Source: Bacteroidota bacterium (GTDB taxonomy: Bacteria; Bacteroidota; Bacteroidia; Bacteroidales; JAAYUG01). Taken from it: a stretch of 64,000 nt of DNA. The number at the start of each line of letters is the position of its first letter. The stretch's first letter is position 1. The stretch is from positions 16,409 through 80,408 of the forward strand of contig JAKPTE010000028.1 in NCBI GenBank assembly GCA_029571215.1. Reading direction: 5' to 3'. Below are positions 8,253-16,891 of the stretch, piece after piece. The notes below the pieces were generated by a model. That model searched no databases. It was not told the DNA's origin and saw nothing but the letters and a program-made list of their open reading frames with translations. The position numbers were made by a program, and so were the translations under genes.

Positions 8253-9191
8253 ATGACGAAAGAGGGCTTTCGTAGTATGATTTCCGAAATAAAGGAAATC
8301 CCTCAGTATGCTGAAAAAATTCTATTGGCCGACCCGGAGTATTATTTACCGCCCCGTGTTCCCTATATCGGTATTGGTTCATCGTATTTTGCTCCGCTGG
8401 CTTTGCAATTGGCCGGATATCCGGTTTATGCCTTTCCCGCCTCTGAATTTTTTCATGTTCATCAGGGGAATAGTTTCCCGATGGGTGTTCTTGTTTCGCA
8501 GTCTGGTAAGAGCTCTGAAGTTTTATGGTGCAGCAAATTGTTCCGCGAGTATATTGCATTGACCAACGAAGGAGGAAGTTCCCTGGCCGGTAATGCCAAT
8601 TGCTCAAAAAAGCTGCTCATTCATGCCGGAAAGGAAGAATTCTCTTCTTCGAAAACCTATATTAACACTTTACTGGTTTTACTCAGGGGGTTTCAATACG
8701 ATATTGGGCCATTAGTAACTTTTATCAGGGAGTACATGCCGGAGGCCGAAAAAGCTGGACGTGAGTTGGCCGATTTTATTTCTGAAAAATATGCAAAAGG
8801 ATCTCTGAAGGGGATTTTTATTCTGGGAGCTGGCTGCGCAACTGCTACAGCATTGCAAGCCTCCCTCATCTGCAGTGAATCAACAAGGCTCGTATTTACA
8901 GGAATGCCCTTGGCCTGGTACGATCATGGATACAAAGAGACAGCTGAAAATACCGCGGTAATTTTCATTGCTCCTGATTCGAAAACCGATGTGAGACGGT
9001 CAGAAAAGATAGCAGATATGGTAAGGAAAGCCGGCGGATATCCTTACTTTACCAGAACACTACCGGGAGGCATGTTCAGACCGGTTTTGGAAATAATTCC
9101 CTTCAATTTTCTGGCTGCCTATCTGTCAGAATATCTTGGGAGGAATGATTTTTTTACTATAGGAGGAAAAGTAACAGAAACCGATTTGTAA
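8253..9191 (+). CDS. Double SIS domain sugar-phosphate isomerase-like protein
   Basis: I place the start at the ATG at 8253 (MTKEGFRSMISE), 7 nt after cstA. The frame stays open upstream into cstA, but the alternative would overlap it by 56 nt. The 312-residue product resembles the isomerase half of GlmS. The first SIS domain has GIGSSYFAPLAL near residue 40 and LVSQSGKSSEV near 80 (the SQSG phosphosugar loop), then SSSKTYINTLL near 128 in place of the usual STKAFT. A second SIS domain has FILGAGCATATALQA near 188. There is no glutaminase domain. It may be an aldose-ketose isomerase or amino-sugar deaminase-type enzyme; the substrate cannot be read from the sequence. Confidence 0.82.
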   Translation: MTKEGFRSMISEIKEIPQYAEKILLADPEYYLPPRVPYIGIGSSYFAPLALQLAGYPVYAFPASEFFHVHQGNSFPMGVLVSQSGKSSEVLWCSKLFREYIALTNEGGSSLAGNANCSKKLLIHAGKEEFSSSKTYINTLLVLLRGFQYDIGPLVTFIREYMPEAEKAGRELADFISEKYAKGSLKGIFILGAGCATATALQASLICSESTRLVFTGMPLAWYDHGYKETAENTAVIFIAPDSKTDVRRSEKIADMVRKAGGYPYFTRTLPGGMFRPVLEIIPFNFLAAYLSEYLGRNDFFTIGGKVTETDL

Positions 9192-9221
9192 CTCTTCTTT
9201 GCATGGTAACATCCTGTAAAA

Positions 9222-9950
9222 ATGGAATGCAGGCAAGTACAACTGGATTACAAATGGTTGAAGAAGCAGGGCGACAGAATATTTCCTCCTGCAGAAGAGG
9301 CAGATGAACAGGGCCTTCTGGCATACGGGGGTGAACTAACCAAAGAATTGCTTCTGATTGCCTATGCGCGCGGTTTATTCCCATGGTATACGCCAGGGGA
9401 GCCCATTTTGTGGTGGTGTCCCAATCCAAGGATGATTCTCCAGCCGGAGTGGTTCAACCCGTCAAAGTCGCTGAGAAGGAAGGTCCGGTCAGGAATATTT
9501 GAAATACGTTCTGATACCTGCTTTGATGAGGTTATCCGGTATTGTGCCAGAGTTCCAAGACCCGGCCAGGAAGGAACCTGGATTACGCCAGAAATGGAAC
9601 GTGCCTATATTTCCTTGCACAATGAAGGTTTTGCGCATTCTATTGAGGCCTTCCATAAAGGCAGATTGGTGGGCGGGCTATACGGAGTATCACTGGGAAA
9701 GGCCTTTTTCGGTGAATCGATGTTTTACCTTGTTTCGGATGCCTCAAAAGTAGCGTTTTATCATCTGGTTGAATTTCTTAAAAAAAAGGAATTTCATTTG
9801 ATTGATGCCCAGGTTACCACTGCCCACCTGACAAGCCTGGGGGGACAGGAAGTATCAAGGGAGACTTTTCTCGGGATGCTAGAAAAAGCACTCCAGTTCC
9901 CAACCTTACAGGGCAAATGGAAAATTTCCGGTTTGGATAAAGAAAGGTAA
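9222..9950 (+). CDS. aat: Leucyl/phenylalanyl-tRNA--protein transferase
   Basis: The 242-residue enzyme transfers Leu or Phe from tRNA to N-terminal basic residues of proteins, feeding the N-degron pathway through ClpS/ClpAP. Diagnostic strings are GLLAYGGELTKELLLIAYARG, GLFPWY, LWWCPNPRM and FGESMF, in the right order and spacing. Length is normal. It starts 30 nt after the SIS gene on the same strand and may be transcribed with cstA. It faces frr across 242 nt. Confidence 0.96.
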   Translation: MECRQVQLDYKWLKKQGDRIFPPAEEADEQGLLAYGGELTKELLLIAYARGLFPWYTPGEPILWWCPNPRMILQPEWFNPSKSLRRKVRSGIFEIRSDTCFDEVIRYCARVPRPGQEGTWITPEMERAYISLHNEGFAHSIEAFHKGRLVGGLYGVSLGKAFFGESMFYLVSDASKVAFYHLVEFLKKKEFHLIDAQVTTAHLTSLGGQEVSRETFLGMLEKALQFPTLQGKWKISGLDKER

Positions 9951-10116
9951 GGATAATGGAATGACAGGGCCGGGTTGTACATCAGAAAGAGCAAGCCACA
10001 AACAGGTAATGGAAAGTAAAAAGGTCAGAACCCAGGTTGATCTTGCCCCAAAGAGGCAAAATCTGCCTGTCGGACAAATTCTCCATGGGAAAATGCAGCA
10101 TACTTGTTATAAAAAG

Positions 10117-10149
10117 TGAAAGTGCCACAGAAAAACTGCAGCACTTTCA
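10117..10149. repeat. Inverted repeat in the convergent aat/frr gap
   Basis: TGAAAGTGC (10117-10125) and GCACTTTCA (10141-10149) form a 9-bp stem with a 15-nt loop. It lies between converging genes and could serve as a weak bidirectional terminator. Nothing else is seen in the 242-nt gap. Confidence 0.3.
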
Positions 10150-10192
10150 TCTGAACACAGGTTAGTATTAGTTAGTACAGGGTTGCCTATCT

Positions 10193-10756
10193 TTATACGG
10201 TCAGTATTTCCTGTTCTTTTTTAGCAAATATATCATCAATTCTTTTAATATGCTGATCGGTGATTTTTTCAAGTTCCGTTTCGCCCTTTTTTATTTCATC
10301 TTCAGGTATATGTTCTTTTTGCAGCTTTTTTAATTCCTCCATAGCTTCTCTTCTGGCAGTACGGATTCCCACTCTGGCTGTTTCGCATTCATGTTTAACC
10401 TGTTTAACCAGTTCCTTTCTGCGTTCTTCGGTTAGCTGGGGCACAACAAGCCGAATTACCTCACCGTTGTTGGCGGGAGTGATTCCAATGTTTGCCTGGA
10501 GGATGGCCTTTTCAATTGGGCCGATCATAGATTTTTCCCAGGGTTGGATCAGAATGGTTCTGGCATCAGTGGTACTGATATTTGATACCTGATTCAGAGG
10601 TGTATTGACACCATAATAATCCACATGAATGCCATCCAGAAGATGGGGATTTGCTCTTCCTGCGCGAAGTTTAAGTAATTCTCCGTCAAGGTACTTAACC
10701 GTCTTTTCCATTTTTTCTTTTGCCACCTCAAGTACCAATTGAACGTCTTCGTGCAT
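10193..10756 (-). CDS. frr: Ribosome recycling factor
   Basis: The 187-residue protein releases ribosomes from mRNA after termination, together with EF-G. It has the three-helix bundle plus small domain of RRF, with strings LRAGRANPHLLDGIHVDYYG near residues 30-50, ILIQPWEKSMIGPIEKAI near 68-85 and GEVIRLVVPQLTEERR near 98-113. Length is normal. It lies downstream of pyrH (114-nt gap), the usual pyrH-frr order. Confidence 0.98.
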   Translation of the reverse strand: MHEDVQLVLEVAKEKMEKTVKYLDGELLKLRAGRANPHLLDGIHVDYYGVNTPLNQVSNISTTDARTILIQPWEKSMIGPIEKAILQANIGITPANNGEVIRLVVPQLTEERRKELVKQVKHECETARVGIRTARREAMEELKKLQKEHIPEDEIKKGETELEKITDQHIKRIDDIFAKKEQEILTV

Positions 10757-10870
10757 AAACAGAAAGGTTTTTAAAAGCGTACGAAATATAGTTATTTTTT
10801 TTAATTCACAAACAGGTTTGATGATTTTTCATTCTTTCATCTTTTAAGGGAGAGGAATGTGAGAATCCTG

Positions 10871-11599
10871 TTATTCCGGAACTACCAGTGTTCCAATGCT
10901 TTCTCCTTTGATAATTCGCAGGAGGTTTCCCTGGTTATTTATATTAAAAACAACAAGAGGAAGATGGTTTTCGCGGCAAAGGGTGTAAGCTGTCAGATCC
11001 ATTACGGCCAATCCTTTGCTATAAGCTTCAGTAAATGTTATCCGGTCAAATTTCACGGCATCAGGCTTTTTCTCCGGATCATCGGAATAAACGCCATCCA
11101 CTCTGGTAGCTTTAAGGAGCAGGTCGGCTTTCATTTCAACAGCTCTTAAAGCAGCGGCTGTGTCGGTTGTAAAGAAAGGGTTTCCGGTACCGGCAACAAA
11201 GATGACAACCTTTTTTTCTGCAAAAGCTTCTTCAACCTTTTCGCGGCTGTATTTTTCGGCGGCAGGTTCCATTCCTATGGCGCTGAGAATGCGGCATCCA
11301 ACGCCCATGTTTTCGAGTACGGACTGCATGGCCAGTCCGTTGATTACAGTTGAAAGCATTCCCATATAGTCGCCACGGATGCGGTCAACACCCTTGCCGG
11401 TTCCCGGTAACCCCCTGAAAATATTTCCGCCCCCGACAACAAGACCAATATGGACTCCTGCCAGCCAGGCTTCCTTAATGTCATTCATATAGGCTTCAAT
11501 ACGTGCATAATCAAATGTTCTGTTGGTGTTTCCGGCTAAGGCTTCTCCTGAAAGTTTCAGAAGAATTCGTTTGTACTTGACATCCATAATTGATTTCAT
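10871..11599 (-). CDS. pyrH: UMP kinase
   Basis: The enzyme phosphorylates UMP to UDP in pyrimidine synthesis. The amino-acid-kinase fold shows YKRILLKLSGEAL at the N-terminus, VVGGGNIFRG near residue 54, and GTGNPFFTTDTAA near 137. The ORF gives 242 residues. A second ATG at 11587 (MDVKYKRILLKLSG) matches the usual family start better, and neither has a clear ribosome binding site. It is set off from tsf by a terminator and has its own promoter, and frr follows. Confidence 0.97.
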   Translation of the reverse strand: MKSIMDVKYKRILLKLSGEALAGNTNRTFDYARIEAYMNDIKEAWLAGVHIGLVVGGGNIFRGLPGTGKGVDRIRGDYMGMLSTVINGLAMQSVLENMGVGCRILSAIGMEPAAEKYSREKVEEAFAEKKVVIFVAGTGNPFFTTDTAAALRAVEMKADLLLKATRVDGVYSDDPEKKPDAVKFDRITFTEAYSKGLAVMDLTAYTLCRENHLPLVVFNINNQGNLLRIIKGESIGTLVVPE

Positions 11600-11653
11600 T
11601 TAGATCAAATGGGACAATCATTTACTTTATGGTCAGTTCTTGCAGTCGGCTTT

Positions 11654-11684
11654 CAAAGATATGGAATAGGTTGAAGGGGTGCAA
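11654..11684 (-). promoter_or_regulatory. Bacteroidota-type promoter for pyrH-frr
   Basis: On the minus strand, TTG (11684-11682) and TATCTTTG (11661-11654) are separated by 20 nt, an almost ideal match. The first pyrH ATG is 54 nt downstream. This makes pyrH-frr a separate unit from the ribosomal protein operon. Confidence 0.6.
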
Positions 11685-11738
11685 GGAGACAATGCAAAAC
11701 TTCTTTCTACTGGCATTTCCGGCAGGAATAAAATATAT

Positions 11739-11769
11739 CAGCCGGTTAGTGCAAAGAGCTAACCGGCTG
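11739..11769 (-). terminator. Terminator of the rplM-rpsI-rpsB-tsf operon
   Basis: A perfect 11-bp inverted repeat, CAGCCGGTTAG and CTAACCGGCTG, encloses a 9-nt loop. It lies 41 nt after the tsf stop and on the minus strand is followed by the T-rich run ATATATTTTATT. Position and shape fit an intrinsic terminator. Confidence 0.7.
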
Positions 11770-11810
11770 TTTAAACATCAGATATCAAAGAGTCTTCTTT
11801 ATCACAAAAT

Positions 11811-12653
11811 TTATTGTACAAGGGTAAACCGGATGAACCGGGTTACTTTGAGGTCTTTGTCTGATTTTTCGAGGTATTGACGTACAGTAAGTTTTGAATC
11901 CTTGATAAATTCCTGGTTGAGCAGAGTATTTTCCTTCAGGAACTTTTCCAGTTTCCCTTCGGCAATTTTTTCGATGATGTTGGCAGGTTTGCCGGCATTT
12001 TTGGGATCGAGTTTTGTCTGATCGATTGCGATTTCACGTTCTTTGGCCAATTTATCAGCCGGAACATCGTCTTTATCGATCGAGACGGGATTCATGGCAG
12101 CCACCTGCATGGCAATGTCCTTATAAATTTGCAGATCCGATCCGGCTTTGTTAAATCCGACAACCGACGCCAGTTTATTTCCGGGATGCACATAAGCTAT
12201 GACATAAGGAGCCTGGACGTTATCGTAGTAAGAAAGTTCCATTTTTTCACCGATGATTCCGATTTTTTCGGTCACAAGATCAGCAACGGTTTTTCCTTCA
12301 AGGGTAAGATTTTTAAGGGCGTCGAGATTGGCAGGCTTCTTTTCAATGGCGACAGAGAGGATTTTTTCAGCAAGAGTTATAAAATCTTGATTTTTGGCAA
12401 CAAAGTCGGTTTCGCAATTGAGGCAAATCATAGCTCCAAACGAACCGGATTCATCAATTTTGGCAAGAACCACTCCTTCATTTGCTTCGCGGTCAGCCCG
12501 TTTTGCCGCCACGAGTTGTCCTTTTTTGCGAATGATTTCAATGGCTTTTTCGTAATCGCCGTTGGCTTCTTCGAGTGCTTTCTTACAGTCCATCATGCCA
12601 GCGCCTGTCATTTTGCGCAGTTTCTGGACATCAGTAGCAGATATCTGGGTCAT
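11811..12653 (-). CDS. tsf: Elongation factor Ts
   Basis: The 280-residue protein is the nucleotide exchange factor for EF-Tu. The N-terminal UBA-like domain carries VQKLRKMTGAGMMDCKKAL, which is diagnostic. The core has LNCETDFVAKN near residue 78, needed for contact with EF-Tu. Length is normal for Bacteroidota. It follows rpsB by 26 nt and ends the operon before a strong hairpin. Confidence 0.98.
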   Translation of the reverse strand: MTQISATDVQKLRKMTGAGMMDCKKALEEANGDYEKAIEIIRKKGQLVAAKRADREANEGVVLAKIDESGSFGAMICLNCETDFVAKNQDFITLAEKILSVAIEKKPANLDALKNLTLEGKTVADLVTEKIGIIGEKMELSYYDNVQAPYVIAYVHPGNKLASVVGFNKAGSDLQIYKDIAMQVAAMNPVSIDKDDVPADKLAKEREIAIDQTKLDPKNAGKPANIIEKIAEGKLEKFLKENTLLNQEFIKDSKLTVRQYLEKSDKDLKVTRFIRFTLVQ

Positions 12654-12679
12654 AGTTAATTTCTTTAAATAGTTCGTAA

Positions 12680-13657
12680 TTATTTTTTCTGACTACGGGT
12701 TTTCCTGGCAGGAGTAACATCGGAAGATTCATCGTCGGGCAGGGAAGGGGATTCAGGTTCTTCTGATGCATCTTCTTCCTGTTCAGTTTCTTCATCAGTA
12801 ATTTCTACTTCTTCTGTTTCTTCTTCTGATTCCTCTTCCTCTTCTTCGATTTCATCGGTTACCTCTTCCATTTCTTCTGCTTCTTCTTCCGCTACAGATT
12901 CAGGAGCAGGAGTCTTCTTGCGGGCGGTTTTTCCTTTCTCAGATTTTTCGGGTTCGGTATCCTTTTCAATTTTTCTTTCGCTGAGGCCTTCTTCAATAGC
13001 GCTGCAGATAGCATCAACAATAAGAGCTATGGATTTGGAAGCGTCGTCGTTTGCCGGTATGGGGAAGTCGACAAGATTCGGATCGGAATTCGTATCGACC
13101 ATGGCAAAGACTGGAATATTGAGCCTGCGGGCTTCCTTGACAGCAATATGTTCTTTCAGGATATCGACAACGAAAATAGCAGCAGGAAGTCGGGAGAGAT
13201 CAGCGATAGAACCGAGGTTTTTTTCCAGTTTTGCTCTCTGACGGGCTATCTGAAGTTTCTCTCTTTTGCTCAGGTTATCGAATGTGCCGTCGGCAGCCAT
13301 TTTATCAATAGAAGCCATTTTCTTGACCGCTTTCCGGATAGTGGGGAAATTGGTAAGCATACCACCGGGCCAGCGTTCTGTAACATATGGCATATTGATT
13401 TTTTTAACCCGTTCAGCAACAATGTCTTTAGCCTGTTTTTTTGTGGCAACGAAAAGAATTTTTCTTCCCGATTTGGCTATTTGTTTGATAGCCTGACAGG
13501 CTTCATTCAGTTTGATTGCTGTTTTATGAAGGTCAATAATGTGGATCCCGTTCTTTTCCATGAAAATATACGGGGCCATTGCCGGGTTCCATTTGCGTTT
13601 AAGGTGGCCGAAATGTACACCGGCTTCAAGAAGTTGTTCGAATGTTACGTTATTCAT
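12680..13657 (-). CDS. rpsB: 30S ribosomal protein S2 with acidic C-terminal tail
   Basis: Residues 1 to about 235 are a normal S2: MNNVTFEQLLEAGVHFGHL, KRKWNPAMAPYIF, then the coiled-coil, VVDILKEHIAVKEARRL and the NSDPNLVDFPIPANDDA motif. After that comes a tail of about 85 residues. It has a short Lys/Arg/Pro linker, a long Glu/Asp/Ser/Thr-rich stretch with almost no hydrophobic residues, and a basic end (RKTRSQKK). Typical bacterial S2 stops near 230-260 residues. The tail is in frame and free of stops, and tsf follows at 26 nt, so it is not an obvious frameshift. Function of the tail is unknown. Confidence 0.97.
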   Translation of the reverse strand: MNNVTFEQLLEAGVHFGHLKRKWNPAMAPYIFMEKNGIHIIDLHKTAIKLNEACQAIKQIAKSGRKILFVATKKQAKDIVAERVKKINMPYVTERWPGGMLTNFPTIRKAVKKMASIDKMAADGTFDNLSKREKLQIARQRAKLEKNLGSIADLSRLPAAIFVVDILKEHIAVKEARRLNIPVFAMVDTNSDPNLVDFPIPANDDASKSIALIVDAICSAIEEGLSERKIEKDTEPEKSEKGKTARKKTPAPESVAEEEAEEMEEVTDEIEEEEEESEEETEEVEITDEETEQEEDASEEPESPSLPDDESSDVTPARKTRSQKK

Positions 13658-13761
13658 GTGCTTTATTTTGAATTGTTAACTTTCCGTGCAATCAACCGCA
13701 TGGTAGCCGGCTAACACCGGGTCCAAGCAGTTTGGATACGAAACAATCCGGTAGAGGTACC

Positions 13762-14148
13762 TTATCGTTTGCTGAACTGGAAGCGTTTGCGTGCTCCGGG
13801 ACGTCCGGGTTTTTTGCGTTCCACTTCACGCGGATCGCGGGTAAGGAATCCCTGGGCCTTCAGTGCCGGACGGTAATCCGGATTTATTTTTACCAGCGCA
13901 CGGGCAATGGCAAGGCGAAGAGCTTCGGCCTGTCCTGTAATGCCCCCGCCATCCAGATTTACGCGGATATCAAATCCATTAGCAAGGTTCAGGGCCTGAA
14001 GGGGTTGAGTTGCTTTATACTGCAAAATTTCATCAGGAAAATATTCCTTGAATTCCCTGTCATTGATGATAATATTTCCGGAGCCTTCTTTAACGAAAAT
14101 ACGTGCTACGGCACTTTTTCTTCGTCCAACAGCATTTACAATGTCCAT
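13762..14148 (-). CDS. rpsI: 30S ribosomal protein S9
   Basis: The 128-residue protein carries VNAVGRRKSAVARIFVKEGSG at the N-terminus. The C-terminal basic tail is KKPGRPGARKRFQFSKR, whose last residues reach the P-site tRNA. Length is normal. It begins 5 nt after rplM and precedes rpsB by 104 nt, the conserved Bacteroidota order. Confidence 0.98.
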   Translation of the reverse strand: MDIVNAVGRRKSAVARIFVKEGSGNIIINDREFKEYFPDEILQYKATQPLQALNLANGFDIRVNLDGGGITGQAEALRLAIARALVKINPDYRPALKAQGFLTRDPREVERKKPGRPGARKRFQFSKR

Positions 14149-14153
14149 GGATA

Positions 14154-14609
14154 TTATTTGAGTGTGTTAATGTCAAATGGTTTTGGATTCTGGCCGGCTT
14201 GTTTGTGCTCAGGACCAGCATAAACATAAAGGTTTTTGAAAATTGCTCTTCCCAATCTGTTCTTGGGGAGCATTCCGCGTACTGATTCTTCAATCAGAGA
14301 AGCGGGATTCTTTTTCAGCATTTCCTCCGGAGTCACTTCAATCTGGCTTCCCGGATAGCCGCTGTGTCTAAAATGCACCCTGTCGGTCCATTTCTTCCCC
14401 GTCAGTTTGATTTTATCGGCGTTGATTACAATGACATTATCACCGCAATCAATATGGGGTGTAAAATATGGTTTATGTTTGCCACGCAGCAGCCGGGCAA
14501 CTTTTGAGCAGAATCTTCCCAGAATCTGGTCTGTGGCATCAACAACCAGCCATTCCTTCTGAACAGAAGCTTTGTTGGCAGAAACTGTTTTAAAACTTAA
14601 TGTATCCAC
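14154..14609 (-). CDS. rplM: 50S ribosomal protein L13
   Basis: The 151-residue protein has WLVVDATDQILGRFCSKVARLLRGKHKP and the GDNVIVINADKI string, both diagnostic of L13, plus the MLPKNRLGR motif near residue 114. It is the first gene of the rplM-rpsI-rpsB-tsf operon, with a good promoter 50 nt upstream. Confidence 0.98.
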   Translation of the reverse strand: MDTLSFKTVSANKASVQKEWLVVDATDQILGRFCSKVARLLRGKHKPYFTPHIDCGDNVIVINADKIKLTGKKWTDRVHFRHSGYPGSQIEVTPEEMLKKNPASLIEESVRGMLPKNRLGRAIFKNLYVYAGPEHKQAGQNPKPFDINTLK

Positions 14610-14659
14610 AACAATGATTATGTTTAACTTTTTAAATTCACAACTTCAATAGCGGGTTG

Positions 14660-14688
14660 CAAAAATACAATTTATTTTTATTCTGCAA
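14660..14688 (-). promoter_or_regulatory. Bacteroidota-type promoter for rplM operon
   Basis: On the minus strand, TTG (14688-14686) is followed after 18 nt by TATTTTTG (14667-14660). The rplM ATG is 50 nt further on. Confidence 0.6.
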
Positions 14689-14767
14689 TAAGGGAATGTG
14701 GAAAATTTGAAATATATTCATAATCAATAAGTTTGTGAAATCAGGAATAAATTGGCAGATTTGGGAC

Positions 14768-16321
14768 ATGGTTAAGGTGCCTATAACGTGGCATAATATA
14801 TTTCTTTTTTTCCTTATAATCACGGTAGGGGCACTACCTCTTTCTCCTTTTTTTGTCAGTGTAGGAATAATAGGATCGTTGGTGGCATGGCTTTTTATTG
14901 GAGATTTCAAAGGAAGAATAGCCGGTTTACTTCAATCGTATGATGTATGGCTTTTCCTCGGAATTTATTTATTGCATTTAGCCGGATTGCTTTATACATC
15001 TGATTTTGCCTATGCTTTTCAGGACCTCAAGGTAAAACTGCCTCTTCTGGTGCTTCCGGTAATGCTTGTTACGGCGGGTCCCCTGACATACTCAGAAAGA
15101 AAAATAGTTCTGATTTTTTTTACTGCAGCTGTTGTCATCAGCACATTTATCAGTGCTTTTATTTTATTGATGCCCGGGAGGATGAACGGGGAAGATGTCA
15201 GGCAGATGGCACCGTTTATTTCCCACATACGGTTATCGCTGATGGTTATCCTGGCCATCTTTACAGCATTTTCATTTGGACTTACTGCTCACAGACGATG
15301 GGAAAGATACCTGCTGTTTGTGGCCGGAGCATGGCTCGTTGTTTTCCTTTTCCTTCTGAAGTCATTTACTGGTCTGATTCTTTTCCTTATCTGTTTGTTT
15401 ATTCTGGTTCCTTTGTATCAGCACAGAATTCCTTCATTCTTCTGGCGAAAGTCCATTGTAATTTTAAGTATTGTTATACCTTTTGTTTCGCTGATCTATC
15501 TGTTTGGGTCAGTAAAAAGGTATTATTCGATTGATGATACGGATCCCCACAAGATTGCTGTTTTTACGCAGGGGGGAAGGGCATACCGGCATGATTTCCG
15601 TGCAAGGGATGTTGAGAACGGGCATTATGTGTGGCAAAACGTATGTGAGGATGAACTTCGTATAGCCTGGCCGCTGCGCAGCCGAATCCCTTATGACGGT
15701 CTGGATCGTAAAGGTAATCCCATTCGGTTTACCCTTATCAGGTATCTGACGTCAAAAGGTTTGCCAAAGGATTCTCTTTCTGTGATGCAGCTTGCCGATG
15801 ATGAGATCTGCAGCATTGAAAACGGAGTGGCAAACTATCTTTACAGAAACAAGCTGGCTCTTTATCCTTATGTTTACAGGGTTCTATGGGAACTGGATTC
15901 CTATGCACGGGGTAATAATCCGTCAGGGCATTCGGTGGCTCAAAGGATCATTTACTGGAAAGCGGCTCTGGCTATCATCAGGGAAAACATCTGGTTCGGT
16001 GTTGGCACGGGGGATGTGCAGCAGGCATTTAATGATTACTATGAAAGGAATGAGGTAAATCTGCAGAGAAAATTCTGGCTGAGAGCACATAATCAGTACC
16101 TTACGTTCATGGTAACCTTTGGAATACCAGGATTTTTGATCATAATGACCGGGTTGCTCTTCCCCTGTTTCAGGAAAATCAGGTACACTCCTTTTCTTGC
16201 TGCAGTTTTTCTGATGGTTTCCTTTTTAAGTATGCTTCCTGAAGATACGCTGGAAACACAGGCGGGAGTGACCTTTTTTGCCTTTTTCTACAGTTTTTTT
16301 ATTCTTGCCAACCTTGAATAA
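14768..16321 (+). CDS. O-antigen ligase / Wzy-like polymerase family membrane protein
   Basis: A 517-residue polytopic membrane protein if started at the ATG at 14768 (MVKVPITWHNIFL); a GTG at 14735 would add 11 residues. There are about ten hydrophobic segments and one large hydrophilic loop near the C-terminal third. The loop ends in FGVGTGDVQQAFNDYY and LRAHNQYLTFMVTFGIPGFL, the hallmark of the Wzy_C/O-antigen ligase domain (the RAHNxYL histidine). Members join or polymerise surface glycans on the periplasmic side of the inner membrane. There is no glycosyltransferase cluster beside it, so the substrate is unknown. It is divergent from rplM. Confidence 0.82.
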   Translation: MVKVPITWHNIFLFFLIITVGALPLSPFFVSVGIIGSLVAWLFIGDFKGRIAGLLQSYDVWLFLGIYLLHLAGLLYTSDFAYAFQDLKVKLPLLVLPVMLVTAGPLTYSERKIVLIFFTAAVVISTFISAFILLMPGRMNGEDVRQMAPFISHIRLSLMVILAIFTAFSFGLTAHRRWERYLLFVAGAWLVVFLFLLKSFTGLILFLICLFILVPLYQHRIPSFFWRKSIVILSIVIPFVSLIYLFGSVKRYYSIDDTDPHKIAVFTQGGRAYRHDFRARDVENGHYVWQNVCEDELRIAWPLRSRIPYDGLDRKGNPIRFTLIRYLTSKGLPKDSLSVMQLADDEICSIENGVANYLYRNKLALYPYVYRVLWELDSYARGNNPSGHSVAQRIIYWKAALAIIRENIWFGVGTGDVQQAFNDYYERNEVNLQRKFWLRAHNQYLTFMVTFGIPGFLIIMTGLLFPCFRKIRYTPFLAAVFLMVSFLSMLPEDTLETQAGVTFFAFFYSFFILANLE

Positions 16322-16357
16322 TCAGGCTGTGACGCTCAGGTTGAAAGTTCAGAAACA

Positions 16358-16888
16358 ATGAATCAGAATGTGAATCAGAGGCTTGGGAAGAATTTTTTTA
16401 TACGGGATGCTACTGAGGTTGCTCCCGCATTGGTAGGAAAGATCCTTGCCAGAAATTTTTCTGATGGAAGAATTATTCGGCGATTGATCACGGAAGTGGA
16501 AATTTATCGGGGTGAAGAAGACGAAGCCTGCCACGCCAGCAAAGGAATGACACGGCGTACCAGAGTAATGTATTCCGAAGGGGGACGGATATATGTATAT
16601 TTAATTTACGGCATGTACTGGATGCTGAATTTTGTGACTGGTCCTGAGGGGCATCCCCAGGCTGTATTGATCAGGGGTATCGAGGGGTTTGATGGTCCCG
16701 GCAAATTGACCCGCGCCCTGGAAATTGACGGTACCTTTTATGGCGAAGACCTGACACGATCAGAGCGCATCTGGATCGAAGAGAACAGAAGAAAATTCAG
16801 AATTGGCAAAGGAACACGAATAGGGATTGATTATGCCGGAGAAGAATGGCGATCAAAGCCCTGGCGCTATTTTCTCAAAAATACTTAG
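16358..16888 (+). CDS. DNA-3-methyladenine glycosylase (AAG/MPG type)
   Basis: The 176-residue protein matches the AAG family of base-excision repair glycosylases that remove alkylated purines. Motifs visible are LVGKILARNF, ITEVEIYRGEEDEACHAS (with the catalytic Glu), RTRVMYSEGGRIYVYLIYGMYWMLN, and the C-terminal GIDYAGEEWRSKPWRYF. The protein is slightly shorter than typical (about 190-200). It starts 36 nt after the O-antigen-ligase-like gene and could share its transcript, though no functional link is evident. Confidence 0.93.
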   Translation: MNQNVNQRLGKNFFIRDATEVAPALVGKILARNFSDGRIIRRLITEVEIYRGEEDEACHASKGMTRRTRVMYSEGGRIYVYLIYGMYWMLNFVTGPEGHPQAVLIRGIEGFDGPGKLTRALEIDGTFYGEDLTRSERIWIEENRRKFRIGKGTRIGIDYAGEEWRSKPWRYFLKNT

Positions 16889-16891
16889 TTA

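Noticed and set aside
12129..12659. 176-codon plus-strand ORF inside tsf
   Set aside because: It is a mirror frame of a conserved elongation factor; no independent support.
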